Assembly (NCBI GenBank): GCA_002343505.1
Contig: DDQZ01000070.1
Location: 155,353 to 219,352, forward strand
From: Verrucomicrobiaceae bacterium UBA2429
GTDB taxonomy: Bacteria; Verrucomicrobiota; Verrucomicrobiia; Verrucomicrobiales; Verrucomicrobiaceae
Length of the DNA: 64,000 bases
Direction of reading: 5' to 3'
Shown: in pieces, positions 1-7,702 of the stretch
Numbering within the stretch: the first letter of the stretch is position 1
Layout of the letters: each line of letters begins with the position of its first letter
Program-made: the position numbers and the translations under genes
The notes under the pieces: model-generated
Seen by the model: the letters and a program-made list of their open reading frames with translations, nothing else
The model's database searches: none
Told to the model about the DNA's origin: nothing

Positions 1-1
1 C

Positions 2-1252
2 TGGGTCGCGCGCATGATCATGGCGGGCTTCGAGTGGATGGGCGAGCTGCCGTTCAAGAACGTCTATTTCACCGGCATCATCCGCGATAAGCAGGGCCGC
101 AAAATGTCCAAATCGCTCGGCAATTCGCCCGATCCGCTGGAGCTAATCGCGAGCTACAGCGCCGATGCGTTGCGCTTTGGCATCATGCGCAGTGCGCCGC
201 TCGGTCAGGACATCTGCTTCGACGAAAAGAACGTCGAGCTCGGCCGCAACTTCTGCACCAAGCTCTGGAACGCCGCCCGCTTCCGCCAGATGCAGAGTAG
301 GTCAGGCGTCTCGCCTGACACAAGTGACGCGGGCATCCTGCCCGCTGCCGAAACCGAGGCTGAAATCAACCCCGCGTTGCTCAGCAGCGACGACAAATGG
401 ATCCTCCTGCGTCTCAACACCGCCATCGCCGAGGTCAGCACCGCACTCGAAGAATACCGCTTCAGCGACGCCACCGCGACGCTCTACCGCTTCTTCTGGA
501 GCGAGTACTGCGACTGGTATGTCGAGGCCTCCAAAGCCGTGCTGCAAGGCAGCGACGAGAAGCGCAAAGCCAACACCCTCGCCGTCATTGATTTCGTGCT
601 CGGGCACACGCTGCGTCTCTTCCATCCCTTCATGCCCTTCATCACCGAAGAGCTGTGGCACGGCATGGGCTTCAACGCCGACCTTCCTGAAAACCAAGGC
701 GGCAAGAGCATCATGTTCGCCATTTGGCCGAAACCGCTCGATGCGGACGAACTCGCCCACTTCGGCATCCTTCCCGAGGACGAACAGGCCGCGAACGACA
801 AGTACAAGGCTGTGGAGCTTGGTCGTGGATTGAAGAGCACCTTCAACATCAACAAGAAGGTGCGTTTCGTGCTCAAGCCAGGAACTCTCACGAGTTCCGC
901 TACGGAGCTGCCTGCACACGAAATCGAGGTTTTGCGCATCCTTCTCAACGCGGAGCCCTTGGAGGTCGATGCGGCCTTCCAGCCGAAAAAAGGCACTCCA
1001 GCGGCCCTGACGCCCCTCGGCGAGCTTTTCCTGCCTCTCGACGGTTTGATCGATGTGGACGCCGAAAAGGCCCGCGTCGGCAAAGAAGTCGCCAAAGTCG
1101 AATCCGAGCTCGAAAAGGTCACCGCCAAGCTCGCCGACACGAACTTCACCTCCAAAGTCCCGCAAAAGGTGCTCGACGAGCATCAGCAGCGGAAAACCGA
1201 CTGGGAAGACAAGCTCGCGAAGCTCAAAGTGATGCTCGAAGCGCTCGGGTGA
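2..1252 (+). CDS. valS: Valine--tRNA ligase, C-terminal part (5' truncated by window edge)
   Basis: Charges tRNA-Val in the cytoplasm. The frame is open from the window edge, and the first residues WVARMIMAG match the end of the catalytic domain of class I ValS. The KMSKSLGN signature follows. An anticodon-binding helical domain comes next, and the last ~65 residues are a charged coiled coil (VDAEKARVGKEVAKVESELE), the tRNA-binding arm typical of ValS. Between the LWNAARF motif and the next conserved block (DDKWILLRL) the protein carries extra residues (SRSGVSPDTSDAGILPA) encoded by a double-palindrome repeat at 301-345, so an interspersed element appears to have entered the gene in frame. 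The identification is firm; only the N-terminal half is outside the window. Confidence 0.97.
   Translation, partial: WVARMIMAGFEWMGELPFKNVYFTGIIRDKQGRKMSKSLGNSPDPLELIASYSADALRFGIMRSAPLGQDICFDEKNVELGRNFCTKLWNAARFRQMQSRSGVSPDTSDAGILPAAETEAEINPALLSSDDKWILLRLNTAIAEVSTALEEYRFSDATATLYRFFWSEYCDWYVEASKAVLQGSDEKRKANTLAVIDFVLGHTLRLFHPFMPFITEELWHGMGFNADLPENQGGKSIMFAIWPKPLDADELAHFGILPEDEQAANDKYKAVELGRGLKSTFNINKKVRFVLKPGTLTSSATELPAHEIEVLRILLNAEPLEVDAAFQPKKGTPAALTPLGELFLPLDGLIDVDAEKARVGKEVAKVESELEKVTAKLADTNFTSKVPQKVLDEHQQRKTDWEDKLAKLKVMLEALG
301..345. repeat. Tandem pair of short hairpin repeats inside valS
   Basis: Two perfect hairpins lie 9 bases apart. The first has 8-base arms gtcaggcg/cgcctgac around a tct loop (301-319). 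The second has 7-base arms gcgggca/tgcccgc around a tcc loop (329-345). The same design, about 7-base arms around a TCC or TCT loop, recurs at 2377-2397, 20819-20835 and imperfectly at 52764-52780. The element is in frame and read through by valS. Confidence 0.8.
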
Positions 1253-1322
1253 GTCTCTTGCGGTGGAGGGCGGGCGCTTTTCCACTGGTCAGCGCGCCCG
1301 CTCCCCGCTAAAACGCCGGGTC

Positions 1323-2369
1323 ATGAACGCGCGCATCCTGCTTGTCCTGGTCTCCTGCTTCCTCAGCGTGGTCACGGGAGTGGTCCTCTCCCGTGGCACG
1401 GGCGGCGGCGGAATTATGGAAAAACGCGCGCGCCCGCTCATCGGTCTGAGCATGGACACGCTGAAGGAGGAGCGCTGGGCCGCCGACCGCGACATCTTCA
1501 CCGCCCGCGCCGCCGAGCTGGGCGCCGATGTGCTCGTTGAGGCCGCGAACAGCAACGACACACGCCAGCTCCGCGATGTGGAAAGCCTCATCACCCGCAA
1601 GGTGGACGCCCTCGTCATCATCCCGCACAATGGCGCGGCCATGGCGCGCGCGGTGGAGATGGCGCACGCGGAGGGCATCCCCGTCCTCTCCTATGACCGC
1701 CTCATCACCGGCGCGGAGGTGGACCTCTACATCACGTTCGACAATCTGAAGGTGGGCGCGCTCCAGGCGCGCTTCCTGGCGGAGCGTCTGCCGCCGCAGG
1801 GCAAAATGCGCATCATCCGCATCTACGGGGCGAAGACCGACAACAACGCGCTGCTTTTCAAGCAGGGCCAGGACGAGGTGCTGCTGCCGCTCATCAAGGC
1901 GGGCCGCATCGAGGTGGTGCATGAGGACTGGGCGGTGGACTGGAAGCCGGAGAACGCCAAAAAAATCACCAACGCCGCCATCACCAAGGCCGGGCAGAAC
2001 ATAGACGCCATCCTTGCCAGCAACGACGGCACCGCCGGAGGCGCCATCCAGGCGCTCATTGAGGAGGGACTCGCCGGCAAGGTGCTCGTCACCGGCCAGG
2101 ACGCGGATCTCGCCGCCTGCCAGCGCATCGCCCATGGCACGCAGACCATGACCATTTACAAGCCGCTGCACCGCATCGCCAGCCAGGCGGCGGAGCTGGC
2201 GGTGAAGCTTGCGCAAAGAAAGCCGCTGGTCGCCAGGTCCGAGACGGACAATGGCAAAATCCTCGTGCCCTCCGTGCTGCTGGACATCGTCGCCGTCACC
2301 AAGGACAACCTGCGCGACACGGTCATCAAGGACAGCTTCCGCAAAGAGGAAGATGTGTTCGCCAAGTGA
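1323..2369 (+). CDS. XylF-like periplasmic sugar-binding protein (orphan)
   Basis: Predicted substrate-binding protein of a xylose/ribose-type ABC importer (periplasmic-binding protein family 4, the XylF group), 348 aa. The start at 1323 gives a hydrophobic N-terminal segment (MNARILLVLVSCFLSVVTGV) followed by a Gly-rich linker, so it is secreted or membrane-anchored. The mature part carries blocks very like XylF: GLSMDTLKEERWAADRDIF, DALVIIPHNG, GIPVLSYDRLI and YITFDNLKVG. An upstream in-frame ATG at 1263 would put charged residues ahead of the signal segment and is less likely. No permease or ATPase gene lies next to it, so the partner transporter must be elsewhere, or the protein acts as a sensor. 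The exact sugar is not known. Confidence 0.87.
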   Translation: MNARILLVLVSCFLSVVTGVVLSRGTGGGGIMEKRARPLIGLSMDTLKEERWAADRDIFTARAAELGADVLVEAANSNDTRQLRDVESLITRKVDALVIIPHNGAAMARAVEMAHAEGIPVLSYDRLITGAEVDLYITFDNLKVGALQARFLAERLPPQGKMRIIRIYGAKTDNNALLFKQGQDEVLLPLIKAGRIEVVHEDWAVDWKPENAKKITNAAITKAGQNIDAILASNDGTAGGAIQALIEEGLAGKVLVTGQDADLAACQRIAHGTQTMTIYKPLHRIASQAAELAVKLAQRKPLVARSETDNGKILVPSVLLDIVAVTKDNLRDTVIKDSFRKEEDVFAK

Positions 2370-2376
2370 TCGTGGG

Positions 2377-2397
2377 GAACAGGCGTCCCGCCTGTTC
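2377..2397. repeat. Short hairpin repeat, intergenic
   Basis: Perfect 9-base arms gaacaggcg/cgcctgttc around a tcc loop, seven bases after the stop of the sugar-binding protein gene. It has the same architecture as the repeats in valS and after bioB. It is followed by a related sequence (gcaggcaggatgcc). It could act as a weak transcription stop, but no T-tract follows. Confidence 0.7.
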
Positions 2398-2478
2398 GCG
2401 CAGGCAGGATGCCAGCGCCCCATAAATGGCGGGAAAGCCGCGGGTGATGGAGGCGTTACCAAGCCCCCTCACACCGCC

Positions 2479-4287
2479 ATGAACCGTCTTCTTTTCGCGC
2501 TCCTGCTTGTCTCTCTCAGCCAACTCAGCACCCAGGCGCGGCCGAACATTTTGTGGATCACCAGCGAGGACAACAGCCCCTATCTCGGCTGTTACGGCGA
2601 TGCCCTGGCAAAGACCCCGAGCCTCGACAAACTCGCCGAGACCGGCATCCGCTACCGCAACGCCTTCTCGAACGCGCCTGTGTGCAGCACGGCGCGCTCC
2701 ACACTCATCACCGGCATGCATGCCTGCTCCACAGGCATCCACAACCACCGCAGCAGCGTGCCCTATCCGGCGGATTTTCTCATGTATCCCGAGCACCTGC
2801 GCGCGGCGGGCTATTACTGCGTGAACAACTCGAAGCAGGACTACAACTTCGCCGGCAAGCGCGAGGTGTGGGATGAGAGCAGCAAAAACGCGCACTACCG
2901 CAACCGCCGCCCCGGCCAGCCCTTCTTTGCCGTCTTCAACTTCACCACCAGCCACGAGAGCCAGGTGGCGCCGAAGAAGGGCAAGGACAGCTTCCGCATC
3001 AAGCCGGAGGAGATGCCGCTGCCGCCCTACCACCCGGACACTCCAGACATCCGCAAAGACTGGGCCAACTACTATGACCAGATGACCCTCATGGACGCCG
3101 AGGCCGGCAAAGTGCTCGCCGAACTCGACGAGCTGGGCGAGGCCAAAGACACCATCGTTTTTTATTATGGCGACCACGGCGGCGCCCTGCCGCGCGGCAA
3201 GCGCAACATCCACGACTCAGGCACCCGCGTGCCGCTCATCGTTCACATTCCCGAACAGTGGAAAAACTGGCGTCCTGTCGAACCCGGCGGCTGGATGGAA
3301 GACCCTGTGGCTTTTGTGGACCTGCCCGCTACCGTCTTCAGCCTCTGCGGCGTGGACATCCCCGCGCATTATGAGGGCGTGCCCTTCCTCGGCGAAAAGA
3401 AAGCCGCGCCGCGCGAGCATGTCTTCCTTTTCCGGGGACGCATGGACGAGCGCTACGACACCGTGCGCGCGGTGCGTGACAGCGGCTTCCGCTACGCGCG
3501 GAATTACAGTCCGCACCGTCCCTGGGGGCAGCACCAGACATACGCCTTCCAGGTGCAGCCCAGCATGAGATCCTGGTTCGCGGAATTCGAGGCAGGCCGC
3601 TGCAATGATGCGCAGTCCGCGTATTGGAAGCCGAAACCGCCGGAGGAGCTTTACGACACCGGCGCGGACAAGCATGAGATTCACAACCTGATCGCCGAGC
3701 CCGGCCAGGCGGCGCGCATCGAGTCCATGCGCGCGGCATTGCGCCATGAGATCATGCGGCTGCGCGACACAGGCTTCATCCCGGAAGGCATGTTTCCGCG
3801 CCTGGCAGGCGACAAAACGATTTACGAGTACGCGCAAAGCAACGCCTACCCTCTGGGCCCCATCCTGGACCTGGCGGACAAAGCCACCGCGCGCGATGCC
3901 TCGAAGCTGCCCGACCTCATCACCGCGCTCGCCGATCCGCATCCGGTGAAGCGCTACTGGGCCGCGACGGGATGTCTCATCCTTCAAGACCAGGCTGTGC
4001 ATGCCAAAGGCGGGCTGCTGCCCTTGCTCAAAGACGAATGGCCCGACGTGCGTGTCGTGGCCGCCGAGGCGCTCGCGCATCTTGGTGAAAAAGACAAGGC
4101 GCTGGCCGCGCTTGGCGGGGTCATCCGCACCGGCAACCTCCACGAAATTCTCGCCGCGCAGAACAGCGCCGAATACCTCTGGCGCGCTGGATTGATCACG
4201 CTGGGAGACGCGCAGGAACTCGTGCGCGGACTGAAGTTCGCCGAACCCGCCGACCGCATCCCGAAGCTGCTGCTCTCGGCGGAGTGA
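2479..4287 (+). CDS. Secreted sulfatase with C-terminal HEAT-like region
   Basis: Sulfatase/alkaline-phosphatase superfamily hydrolase, 602 aa, predicted to remove sulfate from polysaccharide or glycosaminoglycan substrates outside the cytoplasm. The start at 2479 gives a signal peptide (MNRLLFALLLVSLSQLSTQA) ending just before the sulfatase N-terminus RPNILWITSEDNSPYLGCYG. The formylglycine site reads CSTARSTLITG: the Cys and Arg are kept, but Thr stands where the standard C-x-P/A-x-R motif has Pro or Ala. The second metal-site region FYYGDHGGALPRGKRN is intact. After about residue 470 the chain continues into HEAT-like helical repeats (LPDLITALADPHPVKRYWA, DEWPDVRVVAAEALAHLGEK), a common extension in PVC-group sulfatases. 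It converges on a second sulfatase gene. Confidence 0.92.
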   Translation: MNRLLFALLLVSLSQLSTQARPNILWITSEDNSPYLGCYGDALAKTPSLDKLAETGIRYRNAFSNAPVCSTARSTLITGMHACSTGIHNHRSSVPYPADFLMYPEHLRAAGYYCVNNSKQDYNFAGKREVWDESSKNAHYRNRRPGQPFFAVFNFTTSHESQVAPKKGKDSFRIKPEEMPLPPYHPDTPDIRKDWANYYDQMTLMDAEAGKVLAELDELGEAKDTIVFYYGDHGGALPRGKRNIHDSGTRVPLIVHIPEQWKNWRPVEPGGWMEDPVAFVDLPATVFSLCGVDIPAHYEGVPFLGEKKAAPREHVFLFRGRMDERYDTVRAVRDSGFRYARNYSPHRPWGQHQTYAFQVQPSMRSWFAEFEAGRCNDAQSAYWKPKPPEELYDTGADKHEIHNLIAEPGQAARIESMRAALRHEIMRLRDTGFIPEGMFPRLAGDKTIYEYAQSNAYPLGPILDLADKATARDASKLPDLITALADPHPVKRYWAATGCLILQDQAVHAKGGLLPLLKDEWPDVRVVAAEALAHLGEKDKALAALGGVIRTGNLHEILAAQNSAEYLWRAGLITLGDAQELVRGLKFAEPADRIPKLLLSAE

Positions 4288-4304
4288 GGCGGAAACAAAG
4301 TGGC

Positions 4305-4330
4305 GCGGGTTTTGGCTCCGCCTAACCCGC
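4305..4330. other. Hairpin between convergent sulfatase genes
   Basis: Inverted repeat gcgggtt/aacccgc with a 12-base loop, in the short gap between two convergent genes. The position suits a bidirectional transcription stop, but there is no T-run on either side, so this is only a weak candidate. Confidence 0.3.
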
Positions 4331-4369
4331 GGGAAATGGCCGCTCCAACAGACCCGCCTCCTCTCCCGT

Positions 4370-5911
4370 CTATTTGCCCGCCTTCCCTTTGCCCTTGCCG
4401 CGAGGCTGTGGAGCTGGAGGCGCTGGCAGATTGTCATCCGGCTGGTCGGAAAAACGCCAGGGATCGTTCAGACGGCGCATCTCCGCCAGAAGCAGCGCCT
4501 GCATTTCCGCCAGCTTGGAGGCGTGAGCGGCATCGCTGGCGAGGTTGGTTTGCTCCGGCTTTGGCATGTTCCCGGTGAGGGCGGCCACTTTCGGATCGTG
4601 ATGCTGCGGCAGGAGCTCGTCCGGGTTTTCCGCCAGGTTGAAAAGCTGCGTCTCATTCACCGAACGGTCGGGTGCCTCGTAGCGGACGAGTTTCCAATCC
4701 CCCTTCCTCACCGCGCGGATGCCCGGCTTGCTGCCGCCCGAGTACGCGCCGTAGAGCACGTCCCGCATGACGGGTTTTTCCCCCAGGAGCACCGGCTTGA
4801 AGCTGAGGCCCTCGTTGGTCTCCGGGGCGGGGATGCCCGCCAGATCACAAAACGTGGCGAGGATGTCGAGCAGGTAAATGTTTCCCTCCACGCGCCGGCC
4901 CGCCGGGATGCCGGGGCCTTTGACGATGAAGGGCACGCGCCAGGTGTGCTGGTAGAGGTTCTGCTTCCCCATCAGCCCGTGCCGCCCGATGGACATGCCA
5001 TGGTCGGCGGTGTAGATGATGAAGGTGTTGTCCAGTTCGCCGGTCTCCTCCAGCCGCTTCAGCACGCGGCCGATCTGGATGTCAATGTTCTCAGAGCAGG
5101 CGTACTGGCGCCCGATCTCGTTGCGGATGCTGGCCTCGTCCCGCCGCTTCCAAACACCGCTCACGGCCACCTCGTCGCGCACGTCGGCATGGGTCATGTC
5201 AAAGGGATGTCCCGGCAGGTAGTTTGGCGGCAGCCCCGGCTGAAGGCTGTGCGACGAAGGCGGGGCGGCCTCGTCCGTGTGATTGACGGCGCCGTATTTG
5301 GCCAGCAACTCAGGCCGGCCATCGCGTGTGTCATGCGGGTGGGAGAAGCCGTAGAAAATGAAAAAGGGCTTGTCGTCTTTGGCGGACTCCCGGTCACGCA
5401 GGTAGTCCATGACCCGGTCTCCATGCCAGGTGCTGCCGGTTTCGTCGTCGCCACCCCGTTTGGAGGCGTCATGCCTTACGGTGAAAAGCTTGTTCGCAGC
5501 CTCATAGCTGTTGCCCGTCTTGCAGGTGCGCATGGTGGCGTAACCGGCGCGGTTGAAGACGGCGGGAATACTGTTCTGCTCCAGGTTCGGCGGGCAGGTT
5601 TTCGCCCCCCAGGGAGCCGGCGGCAGATGCCAGACCGTGCGCCCGCTCATGATCATGTGGCGCGAGGGCATGCACACCGCGCCGCTGAAGGAGCCCATCT
5701 GATACGCGCCATCAAACACGACCCCCTGGGCGGCCAGGCGGTCCAGGTTCGGCGTGTCGAGCGGCGACTTCGGGTCATACACTTTCAGGTCAAAGGGCGC
5801 CTGGTCATCCACGAGGATGAAGAGAAAATTCGGCCGCTTTTCCACGGCGGGCAGGGGCATGGCGACGAGCAGGCAGCAGAGCGCGGCGGGGAGCAAATGC
5901 TTCAGTGTCAT
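4370..5911 (-). CDS. Secreted sulfatase, iduronate-2-sulfatase-like
   Basis: Sulfatase-family hydrolase of 513 aa. The start at 5911 gives a signal peptide (MTLKHLLPAALCCLLVAMPL), then the family N-terminus KRPNFLFILVDDQ. The formylglycine motif is canonical (CMPSR), so the Cys would be converted by a formylglycine-generating enzyme. The distal metal-binding block YTADHGMSIGRHGLMGKQ and the FIVKGPGI strand are present. The C-terminus ends in a Pro/Lys/Gly-rich tail (PRGKGKGKAGK) that is not part of the fold. The pairing with the neighbouring sulfatase suggests a role in degrading a sulfated glycan; the substrate cannot be read from the sequence. Confidence 0.93.
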   Translation of the reverse strand: MTLKHLLPAALCCLLVAMPLPAVEKRPNFLFILVDDQAPFDLKVYDPKSPLDTPNLDRLAAQGVVFDGAYQMGSFSGAVCMPSRHMIMSGRTVWHLPPAPWGAKTCPPNLEQNSIPAVFNRAGYATMRTCKTGNSYEAANKLFTVRHDASKRGGDDETGSTWHGDRVMDYLRDRESAKDDKPFFIFYGFSHPHDTRDGRPELLAKYGAVNHTDEAAPPSSHSLQPGLPPNYLPGHPFDMTHADVRDEVAVSGVWKRRDEASIRNEIGRQYACSENIDIQIGRVLKRLEETGELDNTFIIYTADHGMSIGRHGLMGKQNLYQHTWRVPFIVKGPGIPAGRRVEGNIYLLDILATFCDLAGIPAPETNEGLSFKPVLLGEKPVMRDVLYGAYSGGSKPGIRAVRKGDWKLVRYEAPDRSVNETQLFNLAENPDELLPQHHDPKVAALTGNMPKPEQTNLASDAAHASKLAEMQALLLAEMRRLNDPWRFSDQPDDNLPAPPAPQPRGKGKGKAGK

Positions 5912-6034
5912 GGCGGTTGGGAAGGTTTTTTTGTAACGGAAGCGCATGCCCGAAGATGTCATCAAAGTCCGTGCCTCCTGCTTTCACCGGATTTTCGAAT
6001 TTCTAAATTCGCGTTTCCCATCTACTGAACCCGC

Positions 6035-6823
6035 ATGTCCCCCGCCGAATCCTACCTCCAGCGCTCCGCCGCCCTCCTGGAGCGCGTGCGCGCCCAGCTC
6101 CCGCTCATCGGGCAGGCGGCGGACCTCTTTTCCCGCACCATTCTCGCCGGGCAGATGGTGCATGTCTTCGGCTCCGGGCACAGCCGCATCCTCGTGGAGG
6201 AAATGTGGCCGCGTTACGGCTCCTTCCCCGGCTTCAACCCCATCGTCGAGCTCAGCCTCACCTTTCACAACCTCGTCGTCGGCGCCAACGGCCAGCGCCA
6301 GGCCATGTTTCTGGAAAATGTCAGCGGCCTGGCCGCGCGCATCCTGCGGAACTTCGACCTCAAAGCCGGCGACAGCGCCCTCATCGTCTCCTCCAGCGGC
6401 TGCAATGTCGTGCCTGTGGAAATGGCGGAGGAGTTCCAGCGGCGCGGTGTCAAAGTCGTGGCCCTCATTTCCAAGGACCACGCCGAGGCCAGCATCTCCC
6501 GCCATCCTGCGGGGAAAAAGCTGCAAGACTGCGCCGATCTCGTGCTCGACACCGGCGCGCCGGTGGGGGACGCGATGGTGCGCATCGAAGGTCTCGACAC
6601 CCCCGTGGCACCCGGCAGCACCGTCGGCGGCTGCATCCTGGTGAATGCCATCAAAGCCGAGGTGGCGCAGCGCCTCACCGCCGCCGGCCGGCCGCCGCGC
6701 GTGCTCACCGCCGGCGCCCTCGTCGGCGGCGCGCGCGCCGCCGAACTTTTCGAAGCCGCCTATGACGAGCACGCGCGCCGCATCGCCCCCTACTATGCGG
6801 GGCTGGGCGCTGCCGGCGCATGA
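6035..6823 (+). CDS. SIS-domain sugar isomerase-like protein (UPF0309 type)
   Basis: A 262-aa cytoplasmic protein with a single SIS (sugar isomerase) fold, related to phosphosugar-binding proteins such as UPF0309. Visible motifs are VFGSGHSRILVEEMWPRYGS (residues ~48-67, the phosphosugar loop), IVSSSGCNVVPVEMAE (second Ser-rich loop) and VKVVALISK. A catalytic or purely sensory role cannot be told from sequence. It is likely linked to amino-sugar or hexose-phosphate handling. It is divergent from the sulfatase upstream and convergent with efp, with the efp terminator between the two stops. Confidence 0.85.
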   Translation: MSPAESYLQRSAALLERVRAQLPLIGQAADLFSRTILAGQMVHVFGSGHSRILVEEMWPRYGSFPGFNPIVELSLTFHNLVVGANGQRQAMFLENVSGLAARILRNFDLKAGDSALIVSSSGCNVVPVEMAEEFQRRGVKVVALISKDHAEASISRHPAGKKLQDCADLVLDTGAPVGDAMVRIEGLDTPVAPGSTVGGCILVNAIKAEVAQRLTAAGRPPRVLTAGALVGGARAAELFEAAYDEHARRIAPYYAGLGAAGA

Positions 6824-6848
6824 GCCAGGAGTTTCCACTCATCACAAA

Positions 6849-6876
6849 AAAGCCCCGGCTGCCATGCCGGGGCTTT
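6849..6876 (-). terminator. Rho-independent terminator of efp
   Basis: Perfect 11-base stem aaagccccggc/gccggggcttt with a 6-base loop. On the minus strand it is followed by a T-run (complement of the A-run at 6846-6850), 24 bases after the efp stop codon. It may also slow transcription coming from the convergent SIS-domain gene. Confidence 0.88.
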
Positions 6877-6899
6877 CGCGGAAGAGTTTGCTCCGAAAT

Positions 6900-7466
6900 T
6901 CAGTTGGCGCGGCCGAGGTAGCTGTTGTCCTCGGTTTTGATGCTGATCTTGTCGCCGGGGCCGATGAAGAGCGGGACCTGCACCTGCAGGCCGGTTTCGA
7001 GGATGGCGGCTTTATAGACGTTGTTGGCGGAGTCGCCTTTGACGCCTTCGGGCGCCTCGGTCACGGTCATGATGACAGAGGGCGGCAGCTCGATGCCGAT
7101 GACAATGTCGTCGGCGAACTGCACCGTGTACTTCTGGCCTTCGATGAGGTAGTTCTTCGCGTCGCGCACCTGGTCGCCCATCAGGATGACATCCTCGAAG
7201 GTCTCGGGGTGCATGAAATGGTAGTCGTCACCATCCTTGTAGCTGAACTCGTGCGGCTCGCGGTTGAGGTTCACGGATTCGAGCGACTCGTTGGAGGTCA
7301 TGCGCAGGTTGTACACTTTGCCGGTGCTCAGGGTGCGGACGGACATCTGCACATAGGAAGCCATGCGCGGGGGCGTCTTCAACTCAAAGTCGGAGACGAG
7401 GCACACCTCGTTGTTGTAACGAACGGCGTGGCCTTTGCGGAGGTTGATGACTGGGGTGGATGGCAT
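6900..7466 (-). CDS. efp: Elongation factor P, arginine-type
   Basis: Translation factor, 188 aa, that relieves ribosome stalling at proline stretches by entering the E site. The KOW-like N-domain (INLRKGHAVRYNNEVCLVS), the central OB domain (HEFSYKDGDDYHFM) and the C-terminal domain ending ISIKTEDNSYLGRAN are all present. The loop that reaches the peptidyl-transferase centre reads KTPPRMAS, so residue 34 is Arg, not the Lys34 of E. coli EF-P. The loop and the C-terminus also resemble EfpL/YeiP (ARGAA loop, YMGRAD end). The modification is therefore not the EpmAB lysine type; whether Arg34 is rhamnosylated, acylated or bare is open. The start at 7466 gives the normal family length. Confidence 0.93.
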   Translation of the reverse strand: MPSTPVINLRKGHAVRYNNEVCLVSDFELKTPPRMASYVQMSVRTLSTGKVYNLRMTSNESLESVNLNREPHEFSYKDGDDYHFMHPETFEDVILMGDQVRDAKNYLIEGQKYTVQFADDIVIGIELPPSVIMTVTEAPEGVKGDSANNVYKAAILETGLQVQVPLFIGPGDKISIKTEDNSYLGRAN

Positions 7467-7702
7467 AGAGCGGTGCGTTTTAGGCACGTTCACGGCAAAT
7501 GCAAGGGAACAAATGCCGCCGTTCCGGCCGCCCCGGCCCGCCTCCGGGGCGTTCGCGGCATTTTTGCATTTTTGGATTTTCCCGTCTCTCCGAAACCGTG
7601 CGCTCAGGCTCCGCTTGCCAGATTTTGTCATGTCTGCCGCCTCATTTGTGAAGATGGGCCGCTGCTGACACCTCCGCTTCGGCATTGCCGTTGGTGGTCC
7701 GC

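Noticed and set aside
4523..6028. 501-codon plus-strand frame opposite the second sulfatase
   Set aside because: Antisense shadow with no recognisable motif; the sulfatase on the minus strand has a signal peptide and an intact active site.
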